Below, in pieces: positions 51,957 through 61,108 of a stretch of 64,000 bases of DNA. The notes under the pieces were generated by a model. It made no database searches, was not told the origin of the DNA, and saw only the letters and a list, made by a program, of their open reading frames with translations. Positions within the stretch are counted from its first letter, which is position 1; the number at the start of each line of letters is the position of its first letter. Source of the stretch: Bacteroidales bacterium. GTDB lineage: Bacteria; Bacteroidota; Bacteroidia; Bacteroidales; UBA932. The stretch covers positions 42,184-106,183 of the forward strand of contig JAFRXO010000033.1 in NCBI GenBank assembly GCA_017443465.1. The letters run 5' to 3'. The position numbers and the translations under genes are program-made.

Positions 51957-52772
51957 TCAGGCTGTTTTCGTGGGGGCTGTGCTGTTTTGTCCGCATATAT
52001 CGCGGCGGAATCCGGCGGGGGTCATCCCATATGCCGCCTTCAGGATCCGCTGCAGGTTCCTGACGTTCCCGAAGCCGCTTTCAATGGCTATCTTATCGAT
52101 CCGGTATTCAGGATGCTCAAGCATAAGGGCACGGGAATGCTCAAGCCTTATGGCGTTGATGTATGAGGTGAAACTCCCGGCGACGCCGGCCTCACTGAGT
52201 ATCCTGCCCATCCGGTCCTTCCCGATTCCCAACCGGCTCATGAGGTCCTCGCGGTGAAGGTCGCTGTCAAGGTAGAGTTTCTCGTCCCGTATCATCCTGT
52301 CCATCCTTCCGAACAGGTCCATGTCCTCTGCGGCCTTTACATGTGCCGGTTTTCCGGAGCGTCCCTTCCGGGAGCGAGGCACTTGATCCGGAATGTCATG
52401 CTTTTCCTCTGGACCATCAGGTTTATCAGACGGATTCTCGTGTTTTTCCTCAGGTGCATCCGGTTTTTCTTCAGTGACCTCCTGCTTTTCGGCCGGGACG
52501 TCATGGCTTTCGGCCGGAATTACCTGTTCAGGTTCCGGAGAACTCGCTGCGGGTGTTTCCAAGGGGATTTCCTCTTCACCGCCCCTTTGCAGTCTCCTGA
52601 GACTGTTTTGAAGCATGACGATCCTGCCCTGGACCTTTTCCAGTTCTTTCTGCCGCAGTTTCAAGGTCCGTGAAAGCCTCTTGTTCTTGAGCATGTTGAC
52701 AGCAGTCAGCACGGCCAGGAAGACGGCCAGGACCGTGAGTACTACGCAGGCTAGGATAAGAGGGTCAGGCAT
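51957..52772 (-). CDS. Membrane-anchored AraC-type transcription regulator
   Basis: The 271-residue protein begins with a membrane segment (about residues 5-27), then a coiled coil (33-63) and a Pro/Glu/Lys-rich low-complexity linker (66-131) with repeated PEEKH units. It ends in an AraC-type double helix-turn-helix DNA-binding domain (about 165-258). Bacteroidota AraC regulators with membrane segments often carry a large sensor; here none is visible. The DNA-binding domain would face the cytoplasm, tethered by the linker. It follows rfbB by 18 bases and is probably co-transcribed. Target genes are unknown. Confidence 0.8.
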   Translation of the reverse strand: MPDPLILACVVLTVLAVFLAVLTAVNMLKNKRLSRTLKLRQKELEKVQGRIVMLQNSLRRLQRGGEEEIPLETPAASSPEPEQVIPAESHDVPAEKQEVTEEKPDAPEEKHENPSDKPDGPEEKHDIPDQVPRSRKGRSGKPAHVKAAEDMDLFGRMDRMIRDEKLYLDSDLHREDLMSRLGIGKDRMGRILSEAGVAGSFTSYINAIRLEHSRALMLEHPEYRIDKIAIESGFGNVRNLQRILKAAYGMTPAGFRRDICGQNSTAPTKTA

Positions 52773-52790
52773 TTTTGCGGCAAGCAGTTG

Positions 52791-53936
52791 TCAGCGACCC
52801 GAGTACATCTGCTCGTAATAGTCCTGATATGCGCCGGAAGTGACCCTGTCCATCCATTCTTTGTTGGCCAGGTACCATCGGACCGTCTTCTCGATTCCTT
52901 CCTCGAACTGAAGGGACGGGCTCCAGCCGAGTTCGCGGTGCAATTTGGAAGAATCGATCGCATATCTCATGTCGTGCCCGGGGCGGTCAGTGACATATGT
53001 AATCAGTGAGAGGTCCTCTCCTTCGCTGCGTCCCAGGATGCGGTCAGTGACCTTTATGAGGACCTTTATCAGGTCGATGTTCCGCCATTCGTTGAATCCG
53101 CCTATGTTGTAGGTGTCAGCTATGCGTCCTTCATGGAAAATCAGGTCTATCGCCCGTGCGTGGTCTTCTACGAAAAGCCAGTCACGCACATTGAGTCCCT
53201 GTCCATAGACCGGGAGAGGCTTGCGCTGGCATATGTTGTTGATAAAAAGCGGAATGAGCTTTTCCGGGAACTGGTAGGGGCCGTAATTGTTGGAGCAGTT
53301 GGTGACTATCGTCGGAAGCCCGTAGGTGTCATGGAAAGCACGGACGAAATGGTCGCTGGAGGCCTTGCTGGCGCTGTATGGACTATGCGGACGGTAGCCC
53401 AGGTCTTCAGTGAAGAACCTGGTCCCGTATGGCCCGCCTCCGCGCTCAGAGGCCGGAAAACCGTCAGCGGTTACCTCCGCTCCGCCTTCTGGACGGTCGA
53501 TTTCCAGGGCTCCGTAAACCTCATCGGTGGAGATATGGTAGAATCTCTTGCCGGAAAATCCTTCAGGCAGGCTTTCCCAATATATCTTGGCGGCCTGCAG
53601 CATGGACAGGGTACCCAGGACATTTGTGCGTGCAAATTTGAACGGATCCTTAATGGACCTGTCAACATGGCTTTCCGCGGCAAGGTGGATGACTCCGTCG
53701 ACTTTTTCGCGCCTCATAAGGGACAGGACGTTCTCGAAATCGCAGACATCCAGCCTCTCAAAACTGTAGTTGGGCGCCTTCTCCACATCACGCAGGTTCT
53801 CCAGGTTGCCGGCATATGTCAGTTTGTCCAGGTTGATGATGTGGTAGTCGGGGTATTTGTTCACGAAGAGGCGGACTACATGGCTTCCGATGAATCCGGC
53901 GCCTCCCGTAATGATTATTGTCCTTTTGTAATCCAT
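52791..53936 (-). CDS. rfbB: dTDP-glucose 4,6-dehydratase
   Basis: The 381-residue extended SDR has the NAD-binding GGAGFIGSHVV, the catalytic STDEVYGALE region and YSASKASSDHFVRA with the catalytic Tyr-Lys pair. It makes dTDP-4-keto-6-deoxyglucose for rhamnose and other deoxysugars. The start at 53936 is chosen because 10 extra codons upstream would overlap its -7 box. Usual partners (rfbA, rfbC, rfbD) are absent from the window. Confidence 0.95.
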   Translation of the reverse strand: MDYKRTIIITGGAGFIGSHVVRLFVNKYPDYHIINLDKLTYAGNLENLRDVEKAPNYSFERLDVCDFENVLSLMRREKVDGVIHLAAESHVDRSIKDPFKFARTNVLGTLSMLQAAKIYWESLPEGFSGKRFYHISTDEVYGALEIDRPEGGAEVTADGFPASERGGGPYGTRFFTEDLGYRPHSPYSASKASSDHFVRAFHDTYGLPTIVTNCSNNYGPYQFPEKLIPLFINNICQRKPLPVYGQGLNVRDWLFVEDHARAIDLIFHEGRIADTYNIGGFNEWRNIDLIKVLIKVTDRILGRSEGEDLSLITYVTDRPGHDMRYAIDSSKLHRELGWSPSLQFEEGIEKTVRWYLANKEWMDRVTSGAYQDYYEQMYSGR

Positions 53937-53954
53937 TGAATCCGTTGTTTGCCC

Positions 53955-53962
53955 CAAAGTTA
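53955..53962 (-). promoter_or_regulatory. -7 element of rfbB
   Basis: Minus-strand TAACTTTG matches TAnnTTTG, 18 bases from the rfbB ATG. It is divergent from the transporter promoter, whose -7 box begins 21 bases away. Confidence 0.55.
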
Positions 53963-53983
53963 GCAATTGTTCTCAATTATCCG

Positions 53984-53991
53984 TATATTTG
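53984..53991 (+). promoter_or_regulatory. -7 element of the sugar MFS transporter
   Basis: TATATTTG matches TAnnTTTG, 26 bases before the ATG at 54018. Confidence 0.55.
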
Positions 53992-54017
53992 ATGAATCAA
54001 ACAGTGCTGAAACAGAT

Positions 54018-55352
54018 ATGAAAACTCCTGATTTATTGAGAACGAAGGATGGAAGGAGCTACCTTCTCCCGTTCATCATCGTTACCAGTTGCTTTGCGCT
54101 CTGGGGCTTCGCGAACGACATTACCAACCCCATGGTCAAATCCTTTTCCAAGATTTTCCGGATGAGCGTGACCGATGGAGCACTTGTGCAGCTGGCGTTC
54201 TACGGGGGCTATTTCTGCATGGCCCTGCCTGCAGCACTCTTTATCAAAAGGCACTCTTACAAAGCCGGTATCCTCACAGGACTGGGACTATATGCTTTCG
54301 GAGCCCTGATGTTCATCCCGGCAGCCAAGACCGGGAACTATTATCCATTCCTGATTTCTTATTTCATATTGACCTGCGGCCTGTCCTTCCTGGAGACCTC
54401 TGCCAACCCGTTCATCCTCTCCATGGGAGAGAAGGAGACAGCCACCAGGAGACTTAATTTCGCCCAGTCATTCAATCCCATAGGCTCCCTGTGCGGGATG
54501 TGGGTTGCCATGCACTTCATCCAGGCCCGCATGAGTCCGCTCTCGACTGCCGAGAGGGCCGTTCTCGACGACGCTTCTTTCAACGCACTGAAAGCCTCCG
54601 ACCTGGCCGTGCTGGTGAAGCCATATGCCATAATCGGGCTGATCCTCATTGCCGTCTTCGTGCTGATGTGGCTGACAAAGATGCCCGGGAAGGGAGAAGT
54701 CGGGCTGAATCCCCAGGAAGGGGTTTCGACCTCTCTGAAGGCTACCCTTGGAAGGCTCATCCAGAACATATCCTATCGCCGCGGTGTGATCGCACAGTTC
54801 TTCTATATAGGAGCCCAGATAACCTGCTGGACCTTCATCATCCAGTATGGGACGCATGTGCTTACCTCTGAGGGGATTGATGAGCAGACCGCCGAAATCA
54901 TGTCCCAGAAGCTCAATATAGTAGCGATGGTGTGTTTCGTGTCCTTCCGCTTCATCAGCACCTGGCTTATGAAATACTTCAAGCCCTCCAGGATGCTTGC
55001 GATCTTCGCAACCGCTGCGGCGCTCCTCGTCCTCGGGGTCATATTCATAGGCGGACGCCCGGGACTCTATTGCCTTGTCGGGGTTTCCGCTTTCATGTCA
55101 CTTATGTTCCCGACCATCTACGGTATGGCTCTGGGCAATGTGGGCGGTGACACCGAGATAGGCTCAGCAGGCCTTATAATGGCCATTCTCGGAGGCTCCG
55201 TACTTCCTCCTCTGCAGGCTATGATCATCGACCGTCAGCAAGTCATGGGACTCGCAGGAGTGAACGCATCGTTCATCATCCCGTTCATATGCTTCCTCGT
55301 TGTCCTGTGGTACGGTTTCTCCGAAACCCGCAGGGCTGCTGTTAAGGCCTGA
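54018..55352 (+). CDS. Sugar MFS transporter (FucP/GluP-like)
   Basis: The 444-residue protein has about 12 membrane segments and the fucose/glucose-galactose permease-type N-terminus (FALWGFANDITNPMVKSF) with LETSANPFILSMGEKETATR in the central part. It imports a neutral sugar with protons; the exact sugar is unknown. The start at 54018 is preferred because the 17 codons before it contain the -7 box. It is followed by a NusG-like gene after 8 bases, so the two may be co-transcribed. Confidence 0.87.
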   Translation: MKTPDLLRTKDGRSYLLPFIIVTSCFALWGFANDITNPMVKSFSKIFRMSVTDGALVQLAFYGGYFCMALPAALFIKRHSYKAGILTGLGLYAFGALMFIPAAKTGNYYPFLISYFILTCGLSFLETSANPFILSMGEKETATRRLNFAQSFNPIGSLCGMWVAMHFIQARMSPLSTAERAVLDDASFNALKASDLAVLVKPYAIIGLILIAVFVLMWLTKMPGKGEVGLNPQEGVSTSLKATLGRLIQNISYRRGVIAQFFYIGAQITCWTFIIQYGTHVLTSEGIDEQTAEIMSQKLNIVAMVCFVSFRFISTWLMKYFKPSRMLAIFATAAALLVLGVIFIGGRPGLYCLVGVSAFMSLMFPTIYGMALGNVGGDTEIGSAGLIMAILGGSVLPPLQAMIIDRQQVMGLAGVNASFIIPFICFLVVLWYGFSETRRAAVKA

Positions 55353-55360
55353 AGCACCAG

Positions 55361-55921
55361 ATGCAGCCTCAGGATGACCAGATCCAATGGTTCGCGATGA
55401 GCGCACCTTACTGCAGGGAACTGAAAGCCATGGAAGCGCTCGGTGAGCGCGGAATCGAGACTTTCATCGCAATGCAGTGGCGCAATGTCCGCAAGTCGCG
55501 TACCGGACCTGTGGCGACCAGGCCCCTGGAGCGCGTCCTGATGCCTGTCATCCATAATCTGATTTTTGTGCATTCCACCCGTTCCAGGATCCAGGAGGCG
55601 AAGCTCCGGATCCCATACCTCCAGTGGCGCACAATGCCTTCCGGCGGACGCAATGTGCCGATGGTTGTCCCTGATTACCAGATGGACGCATTCATCAAGA
55701 TCTGCAACACACGCAACAGTGGCATAACCTTCTATGCCCCGGGAGAGATAGAGATCAAGCCCGGTACCAGGGTGAGGATTATCGGCGGTGAATTCTCCGG
55801 GATTGAAGGAGTGCTCCTGAAGCAGAAAGGGAAGAATTCCAACAGGGTCGTAGTAGAGCTGCCCAACCTTGGGTCGCTGGCCACTGCCACCCTTCCGGCC
55901 GATTTGCTGGAAATAATTTGA
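55361..55921 (+). CDS. UpxY/NusG-like transcription antitermination factor
   Basis: The 186-residue protein has a NusG N-terminal-type domain (about residues 8-110, WFAMSAPYCRELKAMEALGE) and a C-terminal KOW-like segment (about 125-180, PGTRVRIIGGEFSGIEGVLL). It resembles UpxY proteins, which in Bacteroides act at the start of capsule operons to let RNA polymerase pass early terminators. Here it is not at the head of a polysaccharide locus: the next gene is recR. Its target operon is thus unclear. Confidence 0.8.
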   Translation: MQPQDDQIQWFAMSAPYCRELKAMEALGERGIETFIAMQWRNVRKSRTGPVATRPLERVLMPVIHNLIFVHSTRSRIQEAKLRIPYLQWRTMPSGGRNVPMVVPDYQMDAFIKICNTRNSGITFYAPGEIEIKPGTRVRIIGGEFSGIEGVLLKQKGKNSNRVVVELPNLGSLATATLPADLLEII

Positions 55922-55933
55922 AATGAAGTGACT

Positions 55934-56572
55934 ATGGATCCATATGGAGAAAAATACCCGTCCAGGCTGCTCACTGAAGCGGTAGATGCCATTGGCTCTC
56001 TCCCTGGAGTCGGACGCAGGAGTGCACTGCGTTTTGCCCTGCATCTTCTCAAGCAGCCCTCGGAAAATGTGCACCATTTCACCGAGGCGCTGAATAATCT
56101 TCGCGACGAGGCGAAATATTGCAGCGTGTGCAGGATGATTTCCGACGACGAGACATGTAGCATATGCTCGGACCGTTCCCGTGACCATAGCCAGATATGT
56201 GTCGTTGAGAATGTGCGCGATGTGATGAGCATTGAGGCTACAGGGCAGTACCACGGTGTCTATCATGTGCTGGGAGGCATAATTTCCCCGATAAACGGGG
56301 TGGGACCTTCTGACCTTACCATAGACTCTCTGGTGGAGAGGGTCGGCTCCCTCTCATCGGGCTCAGACGCCGGGAAAGCCGAGGTCATCCTGGCGCTAAG
56401 CGGGGATGTGGAAGGGGAGACCACTTCATTCTATATTTACAGACGCATATCCGGATCCGGGGTGCGCGTGAGTTCCCTTGCCCGCGGACTCGGCTTCGGT
56501 GACGATATCGAATATGCGGATGCCCTGACCCTGGGCAGGTCGATAGCAGGGAGGGTCCCGTTCAAGCCGTAA
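55934..56572 (+). CDS. recR: Recombination protein RecR
   Basis: The 212-residue protein has the helix-hairpin-helix LPGVGRRSALRFALHLL, a C4 zinc finger (CSVCRMISDDETCSIC) and a TOPRIM domain (ICVVENVRDVMSIEAT). It works with RecF/RecO to load RecA at gaps. A GTG two codons upstream is possible; the ATG is preferred. It is followed by mntP after 4 bases. Confidence 0.96.
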   Translation: MDPYGEKYPSRLLTEAVDAIGSLPGVGRRSALRFALHLLKQPSENVHHFTEALNNLRDEAKYCSVCRMISDDETCSICSDRSRDHSQICVVENVRDVMSIEATGQYHGVYHVLGGIISPINGVGPSDLTIDSLVERVGSLSSGSDAGKAEVILALSGDVEGETTSFYIYRRISGSGVRVSSLARGLGFGDDIEYADALTLGRSIAGRVPFKP

Positions 56573-56576
56573 GGAT

Positions 56577-57128
56577 ATGCTGGGAATCATTTTAGGGGCT
56601 TTTGTACTGGCTGTCGGGGTGTGTGCGGACTGCTTTGCAGTAAGCATATGCTCGGGAGTTACTTTGAGGGGGCTTTCCGTTCGGAAAGCGGTCGCGGTCG
56701 CGTTTGCATTCGCCTTCGTGCAGACCCTTTTCTTCTTTCTCGGCTGGAGCCTGGGCGAACTTTTCGTCGGATATGTGGAGAAGGCCGCCCACGTGATTGG
56801 ATTCCTGCTCCTGGCATATGTCGGAGGCTCCATGATAGCCGGTTCCTTCAAAGAAGCAGAGGTGCGGAGTCTCTCGGGACTGTGGAACGTGCTTATAGTG
56901 GCTGTTTCTACCAGCATAGACGCCCTTGGCATCGGAGTGTCCCTCTGCATGGATTTCGTCCCTGCAAATGTGATCGCATATGATTCGGCCGCCATATTCC
57001 TTGTGACTTTCCTCTCGGTGGTGACAGGTATCCTTTTCGGCAGACGTCTGGACAGGCGGTTCGGGTCCCGCGCAGAACTGTTCGGAGGTATCGTGCTGGT
57101 GATATTGGGGTTCAATATACTGCTGTAA
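56577..57128 (+). CDS. mntP: Manganese efflux pump MntP family
   Basis: The 183-residue protein has six membrane segments with conserved Asp residues in VCADCFAVSICSG and STSIDALGIGVSL, the MntP signature. The family exports Mn2+. The length is normal. In this strain it begins 4 bases after recR and is followed by the divalent-metal channel corA after 72 bases, on a separate promoter. Confidence 0.88.
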   Translation: MLGIILGAFVLAVGVCADCFAVSICSGVTLRGLSVRKAVAVAFAFAFVQTLFFFLGWSLGELFVGYVEKAAHVIGFLLLAYVGGSMIAGSFKEAEVRSLSGLWNVLIVAVSTSIDALGIGVSLCMDFVPANVIAYDSAAIFLVTFLSVVTGILFGRRLDRRFGSRAELFGGIVLVILGFNILL

Positions 57129-57150
57129 TCCTTCAGAACGGGATTTGTTT

Positions 57151-57181
57151 CTTGCCTAATTGGAAAAAATAGCTATTTTTG
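57151..57181 (+). promoter_or_regulatory. Promoter and Shine-Dalgarno of corA
   Basis: CTTG (57151-57154), 19-base spacer, TATTTTTG (57174-57181). A Shine-Dalgarno-like GGAGGAG follows at 57188-57194, 6 bases before the ATG. The leader is very short, about a dozen bases. Confidence 0.65.
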
Positions 57182-57200
57182 CAATTCGGAGGAGATTCCC

Positions 57201-58148
57201 ATGGTCAGTATCTTCTACAGAAAGGACGACAGGATTTTGATTTCCACAACCGTGGATGATTTCGCGAAGCTTCGCCTCGCGGACGTTCTGTGGATAGACC
57301 TTCTCTCTCCCTCGGGGGATGAGAAAAGGGCTACCGAAGCCTTTCTTGGAACTGTGATCCAGAGCCGTGCGCAGGCCGAGGAGATTGAGAGTTCTTCCCG
57401 TTTCTCCGAATCCGGTTCTTCCATATATGCGAATACCAACTTCCTGATGCCTGGTCCGGAAGAGTACACCATGGAGGCGGTCAGCTTCACCATTACTGGC
57501 AACACTCTGACTTCCCTGAGGGACGTGCCCCTGCGCTCCTTCACCGAACTCCAGCGCCGCATGGAGATTAATCCGAAGCTCTACAAGGGAGGGTACTCCA
57601 TTTTCGCCACGATCCTGGAACAGCGTATCGACCTCGACGCCGACATGATCGAGCTTATGTCCAAGGACATCTCCCAGTTCAGCAAGCGAATCAACCAACA
57701 GGAAGACATCAACGAGGAGTTCCTCCTGGACATCAATCATCAGCAGGAGAACGCGATGATAATCCGTGAGAACATAGTCGACAAGCAGAGGCTGGTTACC
57801 AGCATCCTCCGCAGTGACAAGCATCCTGTAGAGCTTGACGGGCGCTTCAATGTCCTCCTGCAGGATATTTCCTCCCTTATCAACCACGCCAATTTCTCAT
57901 TTGAAAGACTTGAGTACCTCCAGGAAACAGTAGTCGGTCTGATCAATCTCGAGCAGAACAAGATCATGAAGGTCTTCACTGTCATATCCGTCCTCCTGAT
58001 GCCTCCTACCCTCATTACCAGTTTCTATGGAATGAACGTGACCCTTCCTTTCGCCGGGCTCAGGTGGGCATGGCTTCTGATAATCATGGTGATGGTGCTC
58101 GTATTTGCCGCTATTCTCATCATTTTCAGCAAGAGAAGGCTGCTCTGA
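57201..58148 (+). CDS. corA: CorA-family divalent metal transporter
   Basis: The 315-residue protein has a long cytoplasmic alpha/beta domain, then two C-terminal membrane segments with the signature GMN at residues 277-279 (YGMNVTLPF). The family forms a pentameric channel for Mg2+, some members also for Co2+ or Zn2+. It sits beside a manganese exporter gene, but there is no direct evidence that the two interact. Confidence 0.92.
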   Translation: MVSIFYRKDDRILISTTVDDFAKLRLADVLWIDLLSPSGDEKRATEAFLGTVIQSRAQAEEIESSSRFSESGSSIYANTNFLMPGPEEYTMEAVSFTITGNTLTSLRDVPLRSFTELQRRMEINPKLYKGGYSIFATILEQRIDLDADMIELMSKDISQFSKRINQQEDINEEFLLDINHQQENAMIIRENIVDKQRLVTSILRSDKHPVELDGRFNVLLQDISSLINHANFSFERLEYLQETVVGLINLEQNKIMKVFTVISVLLMPPTLITSFYGMNVTLPFAGLRWAWLLIIMVMVLVFAAILIIFSKRRLL

Positions 58149-58151
58149 GTC

Positions 58152-58182
58152 TTTGAGAATCCAAAAATATTGTCTAAATTTG
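58152..58182 (+). promoter_or_regulatory. Promoter of rpsA
   Basis: TTTG (58152-58155), 19-base spacer, TAAATTTG (58175-58182), a full consensus match. The leader before the S1 ATG is about 90 bases. Confidence 0.85.
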
Positions 58183-58276
58183 CACGCTTTTTCGCCAAGG
58201 CGTGTTTTTCATATGTCCGGAGGCGGAAGTACAATACATAAAGTTAAACCCCTAATTTGTTTATTTACACAAAATT

Positions 58277-60127
58277 ATGGCAGAAGAAACAATTAATCCC
58301 GAGGTACAGGCTCAGGTAGAAGAGACTCCCGTAGTCGAGACTCCAGCAGTTGAAAAGAAATCGACGAAGCTCAACGCTTCAGTCGCTCCCGAAGATTTCG
58401 ACTGGGAAGCATTCGAGAATGATGCCGAGTACTCCGAGTCCGAGAAGGCGGACATTGAGAAAGCTTACGATCAGACTCTCTCTAAAGTAGTTGAAAATGA
58501 AGTAGTCGAAGGTACCGTTACTTCCATCACCAAGCGTGAGGTAATGGTCAACATCGGTTACAAGAGCGAAGGTGTCATCATGGCTCCCGAGTTCCGTTAC
58601 AATCCCGACCTGAAGGTAGGTGACAAGGTCGAGGTTTATGTCGAGTCCGCAGAAGACCGCAAGGGTCAGCTCGTACTTTCCCACAAGAAAGCCCGCATCC
58701 TCAAGGCTTGGGACAGGGTTAATGAAGCATATAACAGTTCCGAGGTTGTCAAGGGTTTTGTCAAGACCCGTACCAAGGGCGGTATGATCGTCGATGTATT
58801 CGGCATCGAGGCATTCCTCCCGGGTTCACAGATCGACATCAAGCCCATCCGTGACTACGACCAGTTCGTCGGCCAGAACATGGACCTGAAGGTCGTCAAG
58901 ATCAACCAGGAATTCAGGAACGTCGTCGTTTCCCATAAGGCTCTTCTGGAGGCTGAGATCGAGGCCAAGAGGTCCGAGATCATCTCCAGGCTCGAGAAAG
59001 GCCAGATCCTCGAAGGCGAGGTCAAGAACATCACCAACTACGGTGTATTCGTTGACCTTGGCGGTGTTGACGGTCTCATCCACATCACCGACCTCAGCTG
59101 GGGCAGGATTAACCATCCCGAGGAAGTTGTCAACATTGGCGACAGGATCAAGGTCGTTGTCCTCGACTTCAATCCCGACCAGAAGAGGATCGCTCTCGGT
59201 CTCAAGCAGCTCACCCCGCATCCGTGGGACAGCCTTGACCCGAACCTCAAGGTTGGTGACAAGGTGAAGGGCAAAGTGGTCCTCATCGCAGACTACGGCG
59301 CATTCGTAGAGATCCAGCCCGGCGTCGAGGGACTCATCCATGTCTCCGAGATGTCATGGTCTCCGCGTCTGCACAGCGCACAGGAATTCCTCAAGGTTGG
59401 TGACGAGGTAGAGGCACAGGTCCTCAGCCTCGAGCGCGAAGGCCGCAAGATGTCCCTTGGTCTCAAGCAGCTTACTTCCAATCCTTGGGACAGCATCCGC
59501 GAGAAATATCCCGTCGGTTCCACTCACAAGGCAATCGTCCGCAACATCACCAACTTCGGTGTGTTCGCAGAGCTTGAGGACGGAGTTGAGGGTCTGGTTC
59601 ACATCAGCGACCTCAGCTGGTCCAAGATCAAGCACCCGTCAGAGATCATCAATGCCGGTGATTCCATCGACGTTGTCATTCTCGACTTCGACGAGCAGAA
59701 CCACAAACTCAGCCTTGGCCACAAGCAGCTTCTCCCGAACCCCTGGGATGAGATCGAGGCCAAGTTCCCTGTCGGCAGCGTAGTTGAAGGTACTGTCAAG
59801 AGCGTCAATGACAAGGATGCTACCATCCTTCTCGAAGGTGACGTCGAGGCATTCGCCCTCATCCGCGACCTCGTCAAGGAAGACGGCAAGAACGCTGTTG
59901 TAGGTGAGACCCTTCCGTTCAAGGTTTCCGAGCTTCGCAGGAGCACCCGCAAGGTTCGCGTTTCCCACACCAGGACTTATTCCGAGGCTAAGGAAGCCCG
60001 CGTAGCTACCGAGACCGCCAACACCCAGAAGGCTGTCAAGAAGATCAACTCTTCAGTTGAAAAGACCACCCTCGGTGACATCTCCGAGCTTGCTGCTCTC
60101 AAGGAGAAACTCGAGAAAGGCAACTAG
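58277..60127 (+). CDS. rpsA: 30S ribosomal protein bS1
   Basis: The 616-residue protein has an acidic N-terminal extension of about 70 residues, then a series of S1 RNA-binding domains, five or six in all, clearest as [40 protein letters not shown] and [20 protein letters not shown]. bS1 binds mRNA to the 30S subunit, which matters in this phylum because most messages lack a Shine-Dalgarno. It has its own strong promoter and a leader long enough for autoregulation. Confidence 0.96.
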   Translation: MAEETINPEVQAQVEETPVVETPAVEKKSTKLNASVAPEDFDWEAFENDAEYSESEKADIEKAYDQTLSKVVENEVVEGTVTSITKREVMVNIGYKSEGVIMAPEFRYNPDLKVGDKVEVYVESAEDRKGQLVLSHKKARILKAWDRVNEAYNSSEVVKGFVKTRTKGGMIVDVFGIEAFLPGSQIDIKPIRDYDQFVGQNMDLKVVKINQEFRNVVVSHKALLEAEIEAKRSEIISRLEKGQILEGEVKNITNYGVFVDLGGVDGLIHITDLSWGRINHPEEVVNIGDRIKVVVLDFNPDQKRIALGLKQLTPHPWDSLDPNLKVGDKVKGKVVLIADYGAFVEIQPGVEGLIHVSEMSWSPRLHSAQEFLKVGDEVEAQVLSLEREGRKMSLGLKQLTSNPWDSIREKYPVGSTHKAIVRNITNFGVFAELEDGVEGLVHISDLSWSKIKHPSEIINAGDSIDVVILDFDEQNHKLSLGHKQLLPNPWDEIEAKFPVGSVVEGTVKSVNDKDATILLEGDVEAFALIRDLVKEDGKNAVVGETLPFKVSELRRSTRKVRVSHTRTYSEAKEARVATETANTQKAVKKINSSVEKTTLGDISELAALKEKLEKGN

Positions 60128-60133
60128 TCCCTT

Positions 60134-61108
60134 ATGGATTTCACGCTCAAGATAATGGGCACGGCATCTGCCATGTCGGTTATCGGAAGGTTCCAGAGCG
60201 CCCATGTACTAACCGTGCATGGGCGCTCGTCCTTGATTGACTGCGGTGAGGGGACCCAGAGGCAACTGCTTCGTTTCGGAGTGCCTCTTATGAAGATTGA
60301 CAACATCTACATATCCCACATCCACGGCGATCACATTTTCGGACTTTTCGGCCTCCTTTCGACAATCGGTATGCTGGGCCGCACTGCAGGCATCAACATA
60401 TACGCTCCTGAGAACTTCGGCCCGATCCTGAAGTTCTTCATGTCCTATTATGGGGCCGGACTCAATTTCGAAGTCAACCATGTGCCCCTGACGATGAAGG
60501 AACCCGAACTCATATTCGAGACAAGGACGCTGAGCGTGTATGCTTTTCCGTTGAACCACAAGATAGAGACGTTCGGCTTCAGGTTCCAGGAAAAGACCCC
60601 TATGCTTAACGTCCACAAGGATGCCATATCCCGCTGGGGCCTGTCCCTTACCGAGATCGGCACCCTCAAGAGGGGGGAAAACGTGCAGCGCCCCGACGGG
60701 ACAGTGATTCCAGTCAGCCAGGCGGCCTATCGCCCATATGTCCCGCGTTCATATGCTTATTGTTCCGACACGGCTCCTTTCCCCGAGCTGGCGCAATGGG
60801 TCTCAGGCGTCGACCTGCTTTACCATGAGACCACTTACCTTGCCGGGATGGAAGACCATGCCAGGGACAGGAATCATTCCACTACTCTCGATGCAGCCAG
60901 ATGTGCCCTTGAGGCCGGAGTCGGGAAACTGATCATAGGCCACTACTCCTCACGTTGCCAGGATGCATCCCTCTATCAGGCCGAGTGCAGGACGGTTTTC
61001 CCGAATACTTTCGCCGCATCTGACGGAGATGTTTTCGATCTGCCCTTTGTCAAACAAAATACTTATCTTTGTGGAGATAGCACCCAGGACGATGGACGTC
61101 AAGATTGA
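60134..61108 (+). CDS. rnz: Ribonuclease Z
   Basis: The 324-residue metallo-beta-lactamase-fold nuclease has the zinc motif HIHGDH (His62, His64, Asp66, His67) and later histidines in YHETTYLAGMEDHARDRNHST and IGHYSSR. It cuts the 3' trailer from tRNA precursors, which is needed here since both tRNAs in the window lack an encoded CCA. It starts 6 bases after rpsA and overlaps the ung start by 17 bases. Confidence 0.94.
   Translation: MDFTLKIMGTASAMSVIGRFQSAHVLTVHGRSSLIDCGEGTQRQLLRFGVPLMKIDNIYISHIHGDHIFGLFGLLSTIGMLGRTAGINIYAPENFGPILKFFMSYYGAGLNFEVNHVPLTMKEPELIFETRTLSVYAFPLNHKIETFGFRFQEKTPMLNVHKDAISRWGLSLTEIGTLKRGENVQRPDGTVIPVSQAAYRPYVPRSYAYCSDTAPFPELAQWVSGVDLLYHETTYLAGMEDHARDRNHSTTLDAARCALEAGVGKLIIGHYSSRCQDASLYQAECRTVFPNTFAASDGDVFDLPFVKQNTYLCGDSTQDDGRQD
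61064..61071 (+). promoter_or_regulatory. Possible internal -7 element for ung
   Basis: TATCTTTG inside the 3' end of rnz matches TAnnTTTG and lies 20 bases before the ung ATG. A TTTG at 61046 is only 14 bases upstream, closer than normal. Confidence 0.4.
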
